Assembly (NCBI GenBank): GCA_045630765.1
Contig: JAZQTM010000050.1
Coordinates: forward strand, 1-12,502
Length of the DNA: 12,502 nucleotides
Source: RGIG3009 sp045630765
GTDB taxonomy: Bacteria > Bacillota > Clostridia > Oscillospirales > Acutalibacteraceae
Reading direction: 5' to 3'
The position numbers were made by a program, and so were the translations under genes. Under the pieces are notes generated by a model. The model made no database searches. It saw only the letters and a program-made list of their open reading frames with translations, and was not told the origin of the DNA. Each line of letters starts with the position of its first letter. The first letter of the stretch is position 1. This document shows positions 7,381 to 12,502 of the stretch, in pieces.

Positions 7381-7409
7381 GTATTGTATCATAACGTTTG
7401 ATATAATAC
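7381..7409. promoter_or_regulatory. 29-bp dyad operator candidate between araC-type gene and fucI
   Basis: Arms GTATTGTATCA (7381-7391) and TGATATAATAC (7399-7409) are inverted repeats matching at 10 of 11 positions, with a 7-base spacer. The dyad covers the -10 elements of both divergent promoters and most of the araC -35 element. It is a good candidate binding site for a dimeric regulator; AraC-family proteins more often bind direct repeats, so the binder is uncertain. Confidence 0.5.
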
Positions 7410-7411
7410 AA
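7383..7411 (-). promoter_or_regulatory. Extended -10 promoter for the AraC-family gene
   Basis: On the minus strand: weak -35 TTGTAT (7411-7406), 17-bp spacer, -10 TACAAT (7388-7383) preceded by TG one base upstream (extended -10). The -35 overlaps the fucI -10 on the other strand. Confidence 0.55.
7402..7407 (+). promoter_or_regulatory. fucI: fucI -10 element with poor -35
   Basis: Perfect TATAAT at 7402-7407 with no recognisable -35 at the proper distance (GAGTAT at 7379-7384). A strong -10 without a -35 is typical of activator-dependent promoters, fitting control by the neighbouring AraC-family protein. Confidence 0.5.
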
Positions 7412-7438
7412 GTAACGAATATGAAAGAGGTGACGGTT

Positions 7439-9244
7439 ATGGCAGAAAGACGCTATGTAAACGAATATCCCGTTATCGGGATCCGCCCCGTGGTAGATGG
7501 CAGACGCGGTCCGTTGAAACTCCGTGAAAGCCTGGAGCCTCAAGTATGGGCGATGGCGAATGCCGCCAAGAAATTGTTTGAGGAAAATCTTTTTTATTCC
7601 AACGGTGAGCCGGTAAAGGTCATATTAGCGGACACCACGATCGGCCGCGTGCCCGAAACAGCCGCTTGTGCCGATAAGTTCAAAAAAGCGGGTGTGGATA
7701 TCACCCTTTCCGTGACGCCTTGCTGGTGTTACGGCTCTGAAACGATGGATATGGATCCTCACACCATCAAAGGTGTGTGGGGCTTTAACGGTACCGAGCG
7801 ACCGGGTGCGGTTTATCTGGCGGCGGTGCTGGCAGGTCACGCACAAAAGGGACTTCCCGCGTTCGGTATCTACGGTCACGAGGTACAGGACGTCGATATG
7901 GTGGACACCATTCCCGAAGACGTGAAAGAAAAGCTGTTGCGGTTTGGACGTGCGGCTGTTGCGGTGGCAACCATGCGCGGCAAGTCCTATCTGCAGATCG
8001 GCTCGCAGTGTATGGGTATTGCCGGCTCGATCATCGATCAGGATTTCATGGAAGATTACTTCGGTATGCGTGTGGAATCGGTCGATGAGGTGGAAATTCT
8101 CCGCCGAATGGAAGAAGGCATCTATAACGAGGAAGAGTATCAGAAAGCGCTCGCTTGGACCAAAGAACACTGCAAAGAGGGCAGGGACGATAATCCCGAA
8201 TTCGTGAAATTCTCGCCCGAAGAAAAAGAAAAGCAGTGGGAATTCACCGTTAAGATGTATTGCATCATCAAAGACCTTATGGCGGGCAACAAAAACCTGC
8301 CCGAGGGTTGCGAAGAGGAAATGGTCGGTCACAACGCCATCGTCGGCGGCTTCCAAGGTCAACGGCAGTGGACGGACCATTGGCCCAACTGCGACTACCC
8401 CGAAGCGCTGTTAAGCTCGACGTTTGACTACGAGGGCGCCAGAGAGCCGTATACGCTGTCTACCGAAAACGACGTACTTAACGGTATGGGTATGCTCTTT
8501 ATGAGATTGTTGACCCACCGTGCACAGATTTTCGCTGACGTGCGTACGTACTGGAGCACCGACGCTGTCAAGCGCGTGACGGATTATGAATTGGACGGCA
8601 AGGCAAAAGAGTCTGACGGTATTATCCATCTGTTGAACTCGGGTGCCGCTTGTCTGGATGCTTGCGGTGAATGCACCGACGAAAACGGTAACGCCATTAT
8701 GAAGAAATGGTGGGAAGTCACCGACGAGGACATCAAGAAGATGACCGACGCTTGCTGCTGGTGCGAAGCGGGCTTCGACAACTTCCGCGGCGGCGGTTTC
8801 TCCAGCCACTATACCACCAAGGCGGAAATGCCCTGCACGATGATCCGACTGAATTTGGTGAAAGGGTTAGGTCCCGTTCTTCAGATCGCAGAGGGTTGGA
8901 CGGTTAAGTTGCCCGATGAGGTTTCGGATACGCTGATGGAAAGAACTAACCCGACTTGGCCTTGCACGTGGTTTGCGCCTCGTTGCGACGGCAAAGAGGG
9001 CAGCCCCTTTAAGACCGCGTACGACGTGATGCAAAATTGGGGCGCCAACCACGGTGCGATCTCTTACGGTCATATCGGTGCGGATTTGATTACTCTCTGC
9101 TCGATGCTGCGTATCCCCGTTTGCATGCACAACGTACCCGAGGACGATATTTTCCGTCCCGCGTGCTGGAATGCATTCGGTATGGATAAAGAGGGACAGG
9201 ATTACCGCGCTTGCCAAACCTACGGTCCGCTGTTCAAAAAATAA
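7439..9244 (+). CDS. fucI: L-fucose isomerase
   Basis: 601 residues, near the 591 of Escherichia coli FucI, and similar along the whole length. The enzyme converts L-fucose to L-fuculose (also D-arabinose to D-ribulose) in the cytoplasm, using Mn2+. Long shared blocks include TPCWCYGSETMDMDP, GFNGTERPGAVYLAA, FQGQRQWTD, FADVRTYWS, GLGPVLQIAEGW, NWGANHG and RIPVCMHNV. The metal/catalytic residues known in E. coli (Glu337, Asp361, His528) correspond to E343, D367 and H538 here. The start at 7439 is preferred over the ATG at 7421 because AGAGGTGA (7426-7433) gives it a ribosome site; the longer frame would begin upstream of that site. Two Cys-rich patches (405-412 and 439-442) differ from the E. 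coli sequence. No kinase, aldolase or transporter for fucose is in the window, so the rest of the pathway must lie elsewhere. Confidence 0.97.
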   Translation: MAERRYVNEYPVIGIRPVVDGRRGPLKLRESLEPQVWAMANAAKKLFEENLFYSNGEPVKVILADTTIGRVPETAACADKFKKAGVDITLSVTPCWCYGSETMDMDPHTIKGVWGFNGTERPGAVYLAAVLAGHAQKGLPAFGIYGHEVQDVDMVDTIPEDVKEKLLRFGRAAVAVATMRGKSYLQIGSQCMGIAGSIIDQDFMEDYFGMRVESVDEVEILRRMEEGIYNEEEYQKALAWTKEHCKEGRDDNPEFVKFSPEEKEKQWEFTVKMYCIIKDLMAGNKNLPEGCEEEMVGHNAIVGGFQGQRQWTDHWPNCDYPEALLSSTFDYEGAREPYTLSTENDVLNGMGMLFMRLLTHRAQIFADVRTYWSTDAVKRVTDYELDGKAKESDGIIHLLNSGAACLDACGECTDENGNAIMKKWWEVTDEDIKKMTDACCWCEAGFDNFRGGGFSSHYTTKAEMPCTMIRLNLVKGLGPVLQIAEGWTVKLPDEVSDTLMERTNPTWPCTWFAPRCDGKEGSPFKTAYDVMQNWGANHGAISYGHIGADLITLCSMLRIPVCMHNVPEDDIFRPACWNAFGMDKEGQDYRACQTYGPLFKK

Positions 9245-9264
9245 AATAGGGTTTGAGTCATAAC

Positions 9265-9296
9265 AAAAAGCGAGGGGATTTCCCCTCGCTTTTTTT
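9265..9296. terminator. Bidirectional hairpin terminator shared by fucI and the CapA-like gene
   Basis: Perfect stem GCGAGGGG (9270-9277) with CCCCTCGC (9282-9289), loop ATTT, A-tract 9265-9269 and T-tract 9290-9296. It lies 20 bases past the fucI stop and just before the convergent gene's stop at 9303. Confidence 0.92.
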
Positions 9297-9302
9297 GTTG
9301 CA

Positions 9303-10616
9303 TTACTTCAAATCGACAATTCCGTAGCCTCGGCTGTCTATGGAAATTGTTGTGCCATAGGGGGCAGACATTTCTGTCAACCTTTCAACAATCCCGTGCT
9401 GATCCGAGAATCTGGGGTTGCCGTTTCTCCACACCGGCTGGTCAAACTGCAGTTCAATAGGCATCAGTTCCAATTTGGTCAACATACCATCTTCCATTTC
9501 AAAATAAGGAATGACCGACTCCAGCATCCGGCGGTCACGCATCAAGCCTCGCGTATAGTTATTGCTGCGCTTGCAGAAAAATTCCCGCATTGTGCTGTCG
9601 CTGGTCAAGCCTTTGCTTGCAAACATCTCTTCCGGGGCAAAGGGAATGCATTCATTATGAATAACAAAATCACCCAAAGAATAAAAAATGGGACGGTTTT
9701 TGTAAATTTCAATCGGTCGCAGAAGGTGTGGCCCGTGACCGATTACCGCATGGGCACCGGCATCAATACATTTATGGGAAAACTCCTGCAAAAAGTCGGC
9801 GGGATTCTCTTTGCTATCACCGGACACCTCGTGGGAATGAATTGCAACCAGAATATGATCCGCCTGCATTTGCGCTTCGTAAATAGCCTTTTCCACCCGG
9901 GCCATGTCCTCGGGGTGGGGGTGTGTCACATAGCGGGTAGAGTCTCCTTGTTTAAACTGAAGTTCCTTGAGGACTGCGGTATCATCCGGCAGTGGAGGGA
10001 AATATCCTTCGGCGCGTTCAATATCTTTTTGGGCATTGATCTTACTAAGGGCGCTGATTTGCCGGATAACTTCCAGTTGTTCTTTTGTTACTTCCAAATG
10101 ATCTTGAATACGCAGACCGTTTACACCGGGACGGCCCGGATATCTGCGGGACTGTCTTCCTGCCATGGCAGACTGGCTGATGTCCAAAGGTGTTCCCATA
10201 GTGGAAACCACCCCGATTAGTGCCACTCTGCCGCAAGGCGTTTCTAAATATGCAGGACTTGCTGCTTCATCTAAATTTGCACCAACACCGGCGTTTACAA
10301 TACCCGCTGCATCCACATACTGTTTTGTTGCCATGAGACCGCCACGGTCAAAATCCATGGAGTGATTATTGGCAAAGCTCAACATATTAAATCCGTACGC
10401 TTTTACATCCTCTAAGATCTCGGGATCAGCGCGCAAATAGCTTCCTCCACCGAATTGATTGGCATAGTACTCTCCACGGTGCAGAGTGGTCTCCAGATTT
10501 ACATAGCGAACATCAGCTTTGGTTAAATAATTGCTTATTTCAGAGAAACCAAGGCTGTTTTCGTGAATACGTCTTTGGACGAGCATATCACCTGCGACGG
10601 TAAATGTCATTTTCAT
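9303..10616 (-). CDS. CapA-family protein (PgsA/CapA-type metallophosphoesterase fold)
   Basis: 437 residues. The family name comes from capsule and poly-gamma-glutamate synthesis genes, but many members have no proven activity; the fold is a calcineurin-like metallophosphoesterase. Visible motifs in order: AGDMLV (8-13), NLET (40-43), ANNHSMDF (82-89), HSHEVS (260-265), GHGPHLL (293-299) and YSLGDFV (312-318), which supply the metal-binding Asp, Glu, Asn and His residues. There is no signal peptide or membrane segment, so this member is probably cytoplasmic, unlike membrane-anchored PgsA. It starts with a GGAGGA ribosome site (10625-10630). The ATG overlaps, as ATGA, a stop in the frame of the decayed peptidase gene just upstream, which points to a former two-gene operon. 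A role in handling glutamyl or peptide substrates with that peptidase is speculation. Confidence 0.88.
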   Translation of the reverse strand: MKMTFTVAGDMLVQRRIHENSLGFSEISNYLTKADVRYVNLETTLHRGEYYANQFGGGSYLRADPEILEDVKAYGFNMLSFANNHSMDFDRGGLMATKQYVDAAGIVNAGVGANLDEAASPAYLETPCGRVALIGVVSTMGTPLDISQSAMAGRQSRRYPGRPGVNGLRIQDHLEVTKEQLEVIRQISALSKINAQKDIERAEGYFPPLPDDTAVLKELQFKQGDSTRYVTHPHPEDMARVEKAIYEAQMQADHILVAIHSHEVSGDSKENPADFLQEFSHKCIDAGAHAVIGHGPHLLRPIEIYKNRPIFYSLGDFVIHNECIPFAPEEMFASKGLTSDSTMREFFCKRSNNYTRGLMRDRRMLESVIPYFEMEDGMLTKLELMPIELQFDQPVWRNGNPRFSDQHGIVERLTEMSAPYGTTISIDSRGYGIVDLK

Positions 10617-10953
10617 AATTTTATTCCTCCGTTAGAAAGGCTGCAAGAATTTTTGCTCTGAGAGGGATGGATTCCGGAATGTCCGACGATCCCCGTAATA
10701 TCGATTTGATATTTCAGAATTCCCTTTCTGGAAATGACCACTTCGTCTTTTTCAGATGTAATTGATCGCGCAGGCGAAGGTGCTTTTTATAGCCATGCTT
10801 TTTCAATGCTTTCATTGTTAGCAGGGCGATGGCAATGCCGCCTTTGCAGTCAATTGCACCCGGGGCAATGATCCGATCCTGTAGGCGCGTTACGGGATTT
10901 GCACCAAAAATGCCTTTTAAATCGGATCCATGACCACAGCTATCACTCCTTTC
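10613..10953 (-). pseudogene. M20-family metallopeptidase, decayed remnant
   Basis: Two out-of-frame blocks of one M20 peptidase are visible. The first (frame ending at a stop near 10714) reads SCGH, then GIFGANP...RIIAPGAIDCKGGIAIALLTMKALKKHG; DCKGG carries the bridging Asp of the active site. The second, in another frame, reads SEKDEVVISRKGILKYQIDITGIVGHSGIHP, the start of the dimerisation domain, and runs to a TGA at 10615-10613 overlapping the capA-like start. Missing are the N-terminal ~80 residues, the His-x-Asp context (two bases appear lost after GGTCAT), the stretch with the catalytic Glu, and the C-terminal half. Intact members have roughly 380-400 residues, while about 110 codons remain here. 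The promoter and ribosome site are intact, but no in-frame start codon follows them, so it is not translated as a peptidase. It now serves as the leader of the downstream gene. Confidence 0.8.
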
Positions 10954-10957
10954 TATC

Positions 10958-10986
10958 ATTATAGAAAAGAAGCAGGACTTTGTAAA
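10958..10986 (-). promoter_or_regulatory. Near-consensus promoter for the M20 remnant and CapA-like gene
   Basis: On the minus strand: -35 TTTACA (10986-10981), 17-bp spacer, -10 TATAAT (10963-10958), 11 of 12 consensus matches. A ribosome site AAAGGAG follows (about 10946-10952). The predicted start, near 10951, falls within or next to this ribosome site, so most of the leader is peptidase remnant. Confidence 0.75.
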
Positions 10987-10994
10987 AAATCGGT

Positions 10995-11013
10995 TTATAT
11001 GTGCTTGCTATAA
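10995..11013. promoter_or_regulatory. Candidate LysR-type operator
   Basis: Inverted repeat TTATA (10995-10999), nine bases, TATAA (11009-11013). It has the T-N11-A form typical of LysR-family sites, lies between the divergent promoters and overlaps the -35 of the LysR gene, as expected for autoregulation. Short AT-rich dyads arise by chance, hence modest confidence. Confidence 0.35.
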
Positions 11014-11033
11014 CTTTTGCGATGTGCTAAAAT
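11005..11033 (+). promoter_or_regulatory. Promoter of the LysR-family gene
   Basis: -35 TTGCTA (11005-11010), 17-bp spacer, -10 TAAAAT (11028-11033) with TG one base upstream (extended -10). The AGAGGTG ribosome site and ATG at 11052 follow closely, giving a very short leader. Confidence 0.6.
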
Positions 11034-11051
11034 GGAGTAGAGGTGATTTTT

Positions 11052-11930
11052 ATGGATCTTCTGCAACTGCGATATTTTTATGACAGCGCAAACTATCTAA
11101 GTATTTCCAGGACTGCCGATAAATACGGTGTGCCGGCAACATCCGTTTCCGCATCCATCCGTCGGCTGGAAGAGGAACTGGGCTCCAAGCTCTTTGACCG
11201 AACACCCAACCGTATCGTTCTCAACAACCGAGGGAAGATCATGTGCGATTCTTTGAAACTGATTTTTGACGAAATGGATCGTATGCTCCAGGCGGTGTCC
11301 GGCACTGCGGATGACAATAAGGAAATCAAAATACTGGTCAAAGCGATCCGCGCACTGATCACGGATCAAGTGATTCAATACAAGAAAAAATATATCCATA
11401 CCCGTTTTAAGCTGGTGGCGGATTTCACGGAAACCGACCTGAATGGTTATGATATTATCATCGATACCCAAAGCGATCGGTACACGGGCTATGATTCTGT
11501 AGAACTTGTCAATCAGCAAATTTTCTGTTATGTGCCTTCCAACAGTAGTTTATGTACACGTAGGTTTTCTCTGAAGGAACTGGCGCAAATGTCGTTTGTT
11601 TTGATGAGCCAATATGGAAATCACGGTAAAGTTTTTATCGAAGCGTGTAAAAATGCAGGCTTTACGCCGCACATTGTTGCGCAGGTGAACGATTCTGCCT
11701 GCTTCCGGAAAATGATTTCGTCGGGAATTGCTATTGGCGTAACCGGCAAATTCGGCGCAGCGGTGGAGGGCAATACGATCCTTGTTCCGTTGAATGTAAC
11801 GGACTTTAAGCACGAACAAACCATCTGTATGTATTACAAGACAGAAGACAATCATGGCAACACAGCAAGGTTTGTATCCTTTCTTCGTGAGAATATCAAA
11901 AAAGAGGGAATCTATAGCGATTCCCTCTAA
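11052..11930 (+). CDS. LysR-family transcriptional regulator
   Basis: 292 residues. The N-terminal ~60 residues hold the LysR winged helix: LLQLRYFYDSANYLSISRTADKYGVPATSVSASIRRLEEELGSKLFDRTPNRIVLNNRG, with the usual recognition-helix serines and the LF-R wing. A linker helix and a C-terminal effector domain follow. The effector domain is less conserved, with recognisable stretches such as NQQIFCYVP and ISSGIAIGVTGKFGA, which usually form the ligand cleft. The start at 11052 is chosen because GAGGTG (11040-11045) lies six bases before it; the alternative GTG at 11043 would sit inside that site. It diverges from the M20 remnant/CapA-like unit with adjoining promoters, so that unit and itself are the likely targets. 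The effector is unknown. The stop codon lies within a hairpin. Confidence 0.92.
   Translation: MDLLQLRYFYDSANYLSISRTADKYGVPATSVSASIRRLEEELGSKLFDRTPNRIVLNNRGKIMCDSLKLIFDEMDRMLQAVSGTADDNKEIKILVKAIRALITDQVIQYKKKYIHTRFKLVADFTETDLNGYDIIIDTQSDRYTGYDSVELVNQQIFCYVPSNSSLCTRRFSLKELAQMSFVLMSQYGNHGKVFIEACKNAGFTPHIVAQVNDSACFRKMISSGIAIGVTGKFGAAVEGNTILVPLNVTDFKHEQTICMYYKTEDNHGNTARFVSFLRENIKKEGIYSDSL
11897..11928 (-). terminator. Hairpin in the 3' end of the LysR gene, terminator-like for minus-strand transcripts
   Basis: Perfect stem AGAGGGAATC (11903-11912) with GATTCCCTCT (11919-11928), six-base loop. An A-run (11898-11903) precedes it on the plus strand, so on the minus strand the stem is followed by a T-tract. 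After the stem on the plus strand the sequence is AACCCAAG, without a T-tract. It should therefore stop antisense transcripts better than LysR mRNA. Confidence 0.6.
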
Positions 11931-11952
11931 CCCAAGTAAAGTGGCCAACGTT

Positions 11953-11980
11953 TTGAATTTTCAAAAGCCGGCAGTATAAT
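11953..11980 (+). promoter_or_regulatory. Promoter of the small AbrB-type gene
   Basis: -35 TTGAAT (11953-11958), 16-bp spacer, perfect -10 TATAAT (11975-11980). The predicted start near 11987 gives a leader of about 54 bases with AAGGAG at 12023-12028. Confidence 0.65.
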
Positions 11981-12040
11981 TCTCCACAGTTTACAGATAC
12001 TAACAGTACAAATTTGTAAAGCAAGGAGATTGATTTATAT

Positions 12041-12211
12041 ATGAAAGCAACAGGTATTGTTAGAAGAATTGACGACCTTGGGCGTGTTGTTATCCCGAAA
12101 GAAATTAGAAGAACTATGCGAATCCGTGAAGGAGAGCCTTCACTGACAACATTGACACCAATCGACAGGTTTTGCTTTGCGATACATAGTGTGGTGAATA
12201 GGTATAAATAA
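12041..12211 (+). CDS. Short AbrB/SpoVT-family DNA-binding protein, truncated after the N-terminal domain
   Basis: 56 codons. Residues 1-33 read MKATGIVRRIDDLGRVVIPKEIRRTMRIREGEP in two overlapping blocks of the classic AbrB/SpoVT swapped-hairpin domain, whose dimers bind DNA during growth-phase and sporulation control. After residue 33 similarity stops: the usual LEIF...GEVILKKY strand and the whole C-terminal multimerisation or sensor domain are replaced by 23 unrelated residues (SLTTLTPIDRFCF...). Intact relatives have about 90-180 residues. It has its own promoter and a ribosome site AAGGAG about 12 bases from the ATG, a rather long spacing. It may be a truncated remnant, or a small protein still able to dimerise and compete for sites of full-length paralogues. 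The first 33 residues are firm; function is open. Confidence 0.7.
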   Translation: MKATGIVRRIDDLGRVVIPKEIRRTMRIREGEPSLTTLTPIDRFCFAIHSVVNRYK

Positions 12212-12213
12212 AT

Positions 12214-12235
12214 AGCGGAGTGATTTCACTCCGCT
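12214..12235. terminator. Hairpin terminator shared by the AbrB-type and YeiH-type genes
   Basis: Stem AGCGGAGTGA (12214-12223) with TCACTCCGCT (12226-12235), probably opening to a four-base loop. It lies in the 30-base gap between the two convergent stop codons. T-richness is modest on both sides (AAAGTTTT on plus, ATTTATTTAT on minus), so efficiency is uncertain. Confidence 0.75.
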
Positions 12236-12241
12236 AAAGTT

Positions 12242-12502
12242 TTACACAATTCCCAATGCGATTTCAACCACAAGGGCTACAATAACAACAAGTGCCGATA
12301 TAATAAAACCATGTATCATAGGTTTGATTCCTGATTTTTTCATATCCTTAAACGATGTGTTAAGACCGATTGCGGCAAGGGCACAAACCATTAAAAATTT
12401 GCTCACCGATTTTGTTGTAGCAACTATTTCGGCAGGGATAGTAAATATACTTGCTACTATTGACATTGCTAAAAATCCTAAAATGAACCAGGGGAAAATT
12501 TT
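12242..12502 (-). CDS. YeiH/UPF0324 family membrane protein (putative sulfate exporter family), C-terminal fragment
   Basis: The last 86 codons; the gene starts beyond the window. The fragment opens KIFPWFILGFLAMSIVAS, which fits the conserved FPWFVLGF segment of YeiH/YadS-type proteins, continues with KFLMVCALAAIGLNTSFKDMKKSGIKPMIHGF (the family's AaIGLNT motif before a charged loop) and ends with a hydrophobic helix. Three membrane segments are visible. Members are ten-helix inner-membrane proteins; some are linked to sulfonate or sulfate export, but most are uncharacterised. Composition is clearly more AT-rich than the surface-polymer genes at the other end. It converges with the short AbrB-type gene. 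Confidence 0.85.
   Translation of the reverse strand, partial: KIFPWFILGFLAMSIVASIFTIPAEIVATTKSVSKFLMVCALAAIGLNTSFKDMKKSGIKPMIHGFIISALVVIVALVVEIALGIV

Noticed and set aside
7421..7438. Upstream ATG for fucI (six extra residues)
   Set aside because: The ribosome site AGAGGTGA lies within these codons and serves the ATG at 7439, where the protein also begins to resemble FucI.
7625..8380. A 251-codon minus-strand open frame inside fucI
   Set aside because: It mirrors the codon pattern of fucI, which is conserved along its whole length; the F/H-rich translation matches no family I know.
9396..10220. A 274-codon plus-strand open frame antisense to the CapA-like gene
   Set aside because: No recognisable domain and no ribosome site; the minus strand carries all CapA motifs in order.
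10714..10959. An intact 81-residue small protein upstream of the CapA-like gene
   Set aside because: Its ATG lies within the -10 element, upstream of the transcript start, and its sequence is an M20 peptidase fragment whose next part lies in another frame.
11043..11051. GTG start for the LysR gene
   Set aside because: It is part of the GAGGTG ribosome site; the ATG at 11052 is correctly spaced and matches where LysR proteins usually begin.
12212..12240. Inverted repeat as an insertion-sequence end or attachment site
   Set aside because: It is a compact hairpin between convergent stops and functions as a terminator; no transposase, target duplication or second copy is visible.

Overview
The window looks like chromosome of a low-to-moderate GC, spore-forming-lineage Firmicute, most likely a gut Clostridia/Oscillospirales-type anaerobe. 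This rests on strong AGGAGG-type ribosome sites, A-tract/T-tract terminators, an AbrB/SpoVT-type regulator, an L-fucose isomerase and teichoic-acid-type enzymes. The taxonomic call is inference; no rRNA or other marker gene is present.

Left part (1-6456): a cell-surface polymer region. The tail of an AlgI-type MBOAT acyltransferase enters on the plus strand and stops at 178. It converges, across two back-to-back hairpin terminators, on a four-gene minus-strand cluster. In transcription order the cluster is: a LicC-like nucleotidyltransferase (6366-5626), an organophosphate:phosphate antiporter-type MFS carrier (5606-4308), a hairpin, a CDP-glycerol glycerophosphotransferase-family enzyme (4222-2975), and a 905-residue protein (2978-261) that joins a YidC/Oxa1 insertase-like domain to an extracellular sulfatase/phosphoglycerol-transferase-type domain. 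The last two genes overlap by ATGA. A reasonable model is import of a phosphorylated small alcohol, its activation with a nucleotide, building of a polyol-phosphate chain, and decoration outside the membrane by the fused enzyme. The fusion is the most unusual item in the window.

Middle part (6457-9300): an AraC-family regulator divergent from L-fucose isomerase (fucI). Their 109-bp gap carries overlapping divergent promoters on a 29-bp dyad, a likely operator. No other fucose pathway gene is present in the window. A strong terminator follows fucI and is shared with the convergent capA-like gene.

Right part (9301-12502): a CapA-family metallophosphoesterase-like protein, preceded by a heavily decayed M20 peptidase pseudogene that still has a near-consensus promoter and ribosome site. 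A LysR-family regulator diverges from them. Beyond it, base composition turns visibly more AT-rich. There is a 56-codon AbrB-type protein that keeps only the N-terminal DNA-binding domain, a shared hairpin terminator, and the C-terminal end of a YeiH/UPF0324 membrane protein running off the window on the minus strand.

I saw no tRNA, rRNA, CRISPR array, insertion sequence or riboswitch. Gene gaps are short and none exceeds 300 bases.
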